Assembly (NCBI GenBank): GCA_017623955.1
Contig: JAGAOA010000043.1
Location: 1 to 8,388 of the forward strand
Source of the DNA: Opitutales bacterium
Lineage (GTDB): Bacteria; Verrucomicrobiota; Verrucomicrobiae; Opitutales; CAG-312
DNA length: 8,388 nucleotides
Direction: 5' to 3'
Both the position numbers and the translations under genes were made by a program. Position 1 is the stretch's first letter. Every line of letters starts with the position of its first letter. This document shows positions 5,091 through 8,388 of this stretch, piece after piece. Under the pieces are notes generated by a model, which saw nothing but the letters and a program-made list of their open reading frames with translations, made no database searches and had not been told where the DNA came from.

Positions 5091-7469
5091 TTACTTTACG
5101 TTGAAAATTACAACTTCGTACTCGCCTGCTGGTAAAGCATAGCTACGTTTTGTTTTATGAGCAAATTTACCAACCTGAGCATATTTAGATAAATTGCTAC
5201 TGCCATTTATCTTTACATCTTTACCATTTGCAAAATCTGGCAAATATAAGATACCTGTTGTATTTTGAGGCACTGAAACATTCATTTTGAAGTTGTTGTC
5301 AACATACTCGAATGATGATTTCACATTACCTGCTATACTTGGAACAGAAATTGCCATTCTGCCAAAATAAGCTGGCGTTGGTTCTATCTTAAATGTTTTC
5401 CAAGCAGGCTCTAGCGGATACAAACCACAAACGTACTGTGCCAAAATTGTCAATGCACCACCACTCCAAGCGTGATTTGTTGAGCCACCACCGAAACCAT
5501 CGATTTCCCAACCTTCCCAAAGCGTTGTGTGATGTTCGTCCATAACCATTTTGTCGAAACGCATCTGCGTGCGAGCCAAAGCATATTCAGGATACCCCAT
5601 TACAAAGAGCGCCTCCATTACATACTTTTCCATATACGGACTTGCATGAAATTCCTTCTGCAATGTCTTGAAAATTGCTGGATACTTCGAGCTATCGGCA
5701 ATACCAGCAAGCACTGCCAAAGCTTGTGGGCGGTCGTCGGTTTCGCCTTTGTAATCTGGGTGGCGATACGCAGAACCATTCCACAATTTGTTATAAGCTG
5801 TTTTTATTGTTGCCATTGTTGCTCTGTAATTAGAGGCATCTTCGGGCTTTCCTAAAACATCCGCCATATTTGCGGCAGCTTCAAGAGCAATGTAATGCCA
5901 CGCTGAGAAAATCATGCGAATATCTTTGTTTTTGCCCCAATCGCCCCATGTCCAACCACCTGCACGATGAGCTGTCAAGCCTGTTTCGTCTAACTTCCAA
6001 AGTGACAAATAATCTTTCACCGCTGGATATACATAGCGAAGAGTTTCAATGTCTCCTGTATTCATATAGTAGTTCCAGAAACCAAAACGACCAACACTTG
6101 CGAGCATCTGCGATGGCAACTCGCTATTGAATATACCAGGGATTGGCGAGAACAACGCACCATCGGGATTACGCCAATCAACAAGCTCACGCATTGCCTT
6201 ACGCATAAGTGCATGATTTGACGGACAAAGCGTATAAAAACTCTCGCTCATAAGCAACACTGCATCGCCCCACCACTGACCTCGTTCACGCTCTGGACAA
6301 TCGAAAAAGTTATCGCGCATATTCACATACAAAGTACGCACTGCCTTTTGCCAAAAGCGAGAGTAATATACGTTATCGCAAGAGAATGTTCCTGCAAACT
6401 TTGTGTCGTAACCTGTTTCACGATATTTAACCGACTCAACTTTAACATGGCGTGGAACATTTATAATAATACGTTCGCCATTCAACCAACCGAGCGATTC
6501 GTACGTTTGCGTACCTTTCTTTGTAATGTATTCAGCACGAAGATTAAATTCGCTCGCAGAAAACGAGTGGTCGGTCTGAATATCAATCAAACTTCCACCA
6601 ACTTCGTCTGTCAAAGTGATAATAGGCGTTAATTGCATATTGTACGGAACTCCTGCAATAATGATATCGCGTTCGCCTTTACGCTTGATTGGAATTACCT
6701 GTTGTCGATGAATACTGCGATACAAATCGGTATCGGTTTGTTGCTTTCTACGGAACTTTGCCTCTTTTACGCCATAATCTTTCCAAAATGGAATTGGACG
6801 TTTAACCAGTTTATTCCATGGTGCATGACCTTCATATCCCAAGAACGATGCCTTTCTAAAGCCCATTTTTTCAGGATTTTCAACTGTCTGCCAACCTTCA
6901 ATATCTTTGTTTGCGTCAAAAAGTATATTTGTTTCTGAAAGACGAAAATTAGGATTTGGATACCCTGCAACAGAATATGCTGGATGCACACGAACAAACC
7001 AATTTTTATCGGAAACAACCGAAAATTCAGGAGTTTTCAGGTCGAAGAACAAACCCATTTTGCCTGAGTTTCTGTGCGAAAAACCATCTTTGCCAAAGAA
7101 CCAAACAAGCACTGCAATCTGATTTTTACCACGCTTGAGGAACGGAGCAATATCGACTTCGTCGCAGTATGTATCGTTCGGATTTGGACCACGTTTCAGA
7201 CCGCCTTCAAACACTGCCATTTTTCCATTAATCCAAAGCCAATATTTACTATCTACGGCAATTCGGGCTAATGCTTTTTCGGGAACTTTGTTAATGTTAA
7301 AATCGTGGCGAAATGCACTCCAAGTTCCAGAGACATTCGCATTTTGATGCGGTACTGCCGTACGAGTATTTCGCGTGTACTCGTCTTTTACACTAATCCA
7401 TGTGGCATCTTGAGCCAACGCCGACATTACTACTGTTGAACTAACTAACGATATTATAAACTTTTTCAT
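5091..7469 (-). CDS. secreted GH78-like alpha-L-rhamnosidase
   Basis: This 792-residue protein probably removes terminal alpha-L-rhamnose from a polysaccharide outside the cytoplasm. A signal peptide (MKKFIISLVS... with cleavage after ALA, residue 19) is followed by N-terminal beta-sandwich domains with YWLWINGK (76-83). A (alpha/alpha)6 barrel follows from about residue 365 to 690, then a C-terminal beta domain. The catalytic block reads DCPERERGQWWGDA at 390-403 (D390, E393, E395, D402). It corresponds to the DCP-R-E--GW-GDA block of GH78, where the general acid lies. The region TTLWEGWE (648-655), with STNHAWSGG at 663-671, matches the block carrying the general base in GH78. The length fits the family. 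ERERGQWW differs from the commoner TRDERLGW, so a related six-hairpin family or another sugar is possible. It starts 16 bases after the GH99-like gene and 22 bases before the propeller gene. Confidence 0.85.
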   Translation of the reverse strand: MKKFIISLVSSTVVMSALAQDATWISVKDEYTRNTRTAVPHQNANVSGTWSAFRHDFNINKVPEKALARIAVDSKYWLWINGKMAVFEGGLKRGPNPNDTYCDEVDIAPFLKRGKNQIAVLVWFFGKDGFSHRNSGKMGLFFDLKTPEFSVVSDKNWFVRVHPAYSVAGYPNPNFRLSETNILFDANKDIEGWQTVENPEKMGFRKASFLGYEGHAPWNKLVKRPIPFWKDYGVKEAKFRRKQQTDTDLYRSIHRQQVIPIKRKGERDIIIAGVPYNMQLTPIITLTDEVGGSLIDIQTDHSFSASEFNLRAEYITKKGTQTYESLGWLNGERIIINVPRHVKVESVKYRETGYDTKFAGTFSCDNVYYSRFWQKAVRTLYVNMRDNFFDCPERERGQWWGDAVLLMSESFYTLCPSNHALMRKAMRELVDWRNPDGALFSPIPGIFNSELPSQMLASVGRFGFWNYYMNTGDIETLRYVYPAVKDYLSLWKLDETGLTAHRAGGWTWGDWGKNKDIRMIFSAWHYIALEAAANMADVLGKPEDASNYRATMATIKTAYNKLWNGSAYRHPDYKGETDDRPQALAVLAGIADSSKYPAIFKTLQKEFHASPYMEKYVMEALFVMGYPEYALARTQMRFDKMVMDEHHTTLWEGWEIDGFGGGSTNHAWSGGALTILAQYVCGLYPLEPAWKTFKIEPTPAYFGRMAISVPSIAGNVKSSFEYVDNNFKMNVSVPQNTTGILYLPDFANGKDVKINGSSNLSKYAQVGKFAHKTKRSYALPAGEYEVVIFNVK

Positions 7470-7485
7470 AAATTAACACTTTAAA

Positions 7486-8388
7486 TTATTTTTGTTCTTC
7501 ACCACCAAATACGCGCGCAATAGCATTCAAAAATCCATAACCATGACGCTTGTCCGGCTGAAGATAGCAACCTTCTGTCCATTCATTCCAAGCATTTATA
7601 GTAATAAGCTTGGGATGATTTTTACGAACATTTTTATCAATCCATTCTTTTGCTAAACGCAATCCACGTTCAAAATCCTTTGGATTTGAACCACCAACTG
7701 TTTGCATATAATCACCCATTGGGAATCGTGGATTTGTATCCCACCCTATTGAGACATGTGGAAAATACTGAATATTTGGAAGAAGTGTTTTGTTTGTGTC
7801 GTATGTTTTTGTGCAGAAATCTACCCAATTTGAATAAGGATAATCTGTTTCAAGAGTCAAAACACTCCAATTTTCACATACCCAGTTGTATGTGGTGTAA
7901 GAATCAAATTCTAGATACTCCGAAATTTCGCGTGGCGTTGCTGTTGCTTTGTTAGGCAAGTTCATTTGTTTGAACGTACCTTTTGCAACTTTAGAGTTTA
8001 ACATAATATGAACACCTGCAAAACCAGCTTTCTTTGCTTCTGTATCAAGATACTTAAAGGCTTCTTTTACGTTTGCCCAACTACCTCCCATTCCTCTAAC
8101 TAAATTGCGTGGCTCGTAAATACTGAAAACAGGCTTGCCTGCAATCTTGTAGTAATTTGGCTTTTTGAAATAATTTATAAAACGTGGAACAAGCTTTTCT
8201 TTAAACTCATCAAGCGATACATCGGCACTCCACTGAACATCATTTTTCCCTTTAAAACCGACTTTATTGTTCCAAAGATTTGTTACATCGTGATTTGCCC
8301 ACATCAAATAAAACCACATTTTACCATTATTGCGAGCTTTCAAAAAGCCATTATTTAGCGCATTTTCAAGGAATGGACGCCCTCCATA
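7486..8388 (-). CDS. GH99-like / WbsX-type protein (5' end beyond the window)
   Basis: The frame is open to the right window edge and gives the C-terminal 300 residues. The TTG at 8343 is an internal codon. The fragment opens GGRPFLENALNNGFLKA, followed by WFYLMWANHDVTNLW, and ends with LITINAWNEWTEGCYLQPD. These are hallmarks of the GH99-like domain found in WbsX proteins and in endo-alpha-mannosidase/mannanase relatives. The ExxE pair of GH99 enzymes is present in NEWTEG (E269 and E272 of the fragment, codons from 7584 and 7575 downward). GH99 proper cleaves internal alpha-mannosyl links, while WbsX members are annotated as glycosyltransferases or have unknown specificity, so the activity is open. 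A signal peptide cannot be assessed because the N terminus is missing. It is the first operon gene visible, and the promoter lies outside the window. The operon partners (secreted GH78-like enzyme and propeller lipoprotein) favour glycan breakdown over O-antigen synthesis. Confidence 0.88.
   Translation of the reverse strand, partial: YGGRPFLENALNNGFLKARNNGKMWFYLMWANHDVTNLWNNKVGFKGKNDVQWSADVSLDEFKEKLVPRFINYFKKPNYYKIAGKPVFSIYEPRNLVRGMGGSWANVKEAFKYLDTEAKKAGFAGVHIMLNSKVAKGTFKQMNLPNKATATPREISEYLEFDSYTTYNWVCENWSVLTLETDYPYSNWVDFCTKTYDTNKTLLPNIQYFPHVSIGWDTNPRFPMGDYMQTVGGSNPKDFERGLRLAKEWIDKNVRKNHPKLITINAWNEWTEGCYLQPDKRHGYGFLNAIARVFGGEEQK

Noticed and set aside
3826..7955. Several rightward open frames of 60-108 codons across the operon, and one leftward at 6767-7018
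   Set aside because: All overlap well-supported genes in another frame, have no family motifs and are rich in Cys, Phe and Ile, as expected from shadow frames in AT-rich DNA.
8341..8343. TTG as a start for the GH99-like gene
   Set aside because: The frame stays open to the window edge and encodes conserved family residues (GGRPFLENAL) upstream of it.

Overview
The window is AT-rich bacterial DNA holding six protein genes in two opposed blocks. The organism is most likely a low-GC member of the Verrucomicrobiota/Lentisphaerota group, perhaps a gut Opitutales-type lineage. The best clue is a long secreted protein ending in a PEP-CTERM sorting signal (VPEP, hydrophobic helix, RRRK), next to secreted glycoside hydrolases and a TolB-like propeller lipoprotein. 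No SusC/SusD pair is visible, which argues mildly against Bacteroidota. The taxonomic placement is inference.

The left block is on the + strand. It starts with mnmA (tRNA-U34 2-thiouridylase), whose first few codons are cut off by the window edge. Next is a short, histidine-rich exported protein of unknown function (1173-1544). A strong symmetric hairpin at 1563-1594 serves as terminator for this gene and for the convergent gene from the right.

The middle (1638-3751, - strand) holds one monocistronic gene for a roughly 650-residue beta-strand-rich PEP-CTERM surface protein. Its control region is the most interesting part of the window. A consensus -35 box (TTGACA) and a -10-like box (TAGTAT) are separated by an 18-bp spacer, half of which is a run of nine G. 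This is the layout expected of a phase-variable promoter. The reading frame also carries one in-frame TAA exactly at the predicted end of the signal peptide (codon 22). It is otherwise open for 635 further codons. The gene may therefore be a fresh pseudogene, a polymorphic allele or a sequencing error.

The right block (3752-8388, - strand) looks like an operon read right to left, with gaps of 16 and 22 bases. It encodes a GH99-like/WbsX-type protein (5' end beyond the window), a secreted GH78-like alpha-L-rhamnosidase and a lipoprotein with a TolB-like beta-propeller. It ends in a rho-independent terminator at 3694-3730. The operon plausibly breaks down a rhamnose-containing polysaccharide at the cell surface; the substrate is inferred only from the families. 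No tRNA, rRNA, CRISPR array, insertion sequence or phage gene was found, and no stretch over 300 bases lacks a gene.
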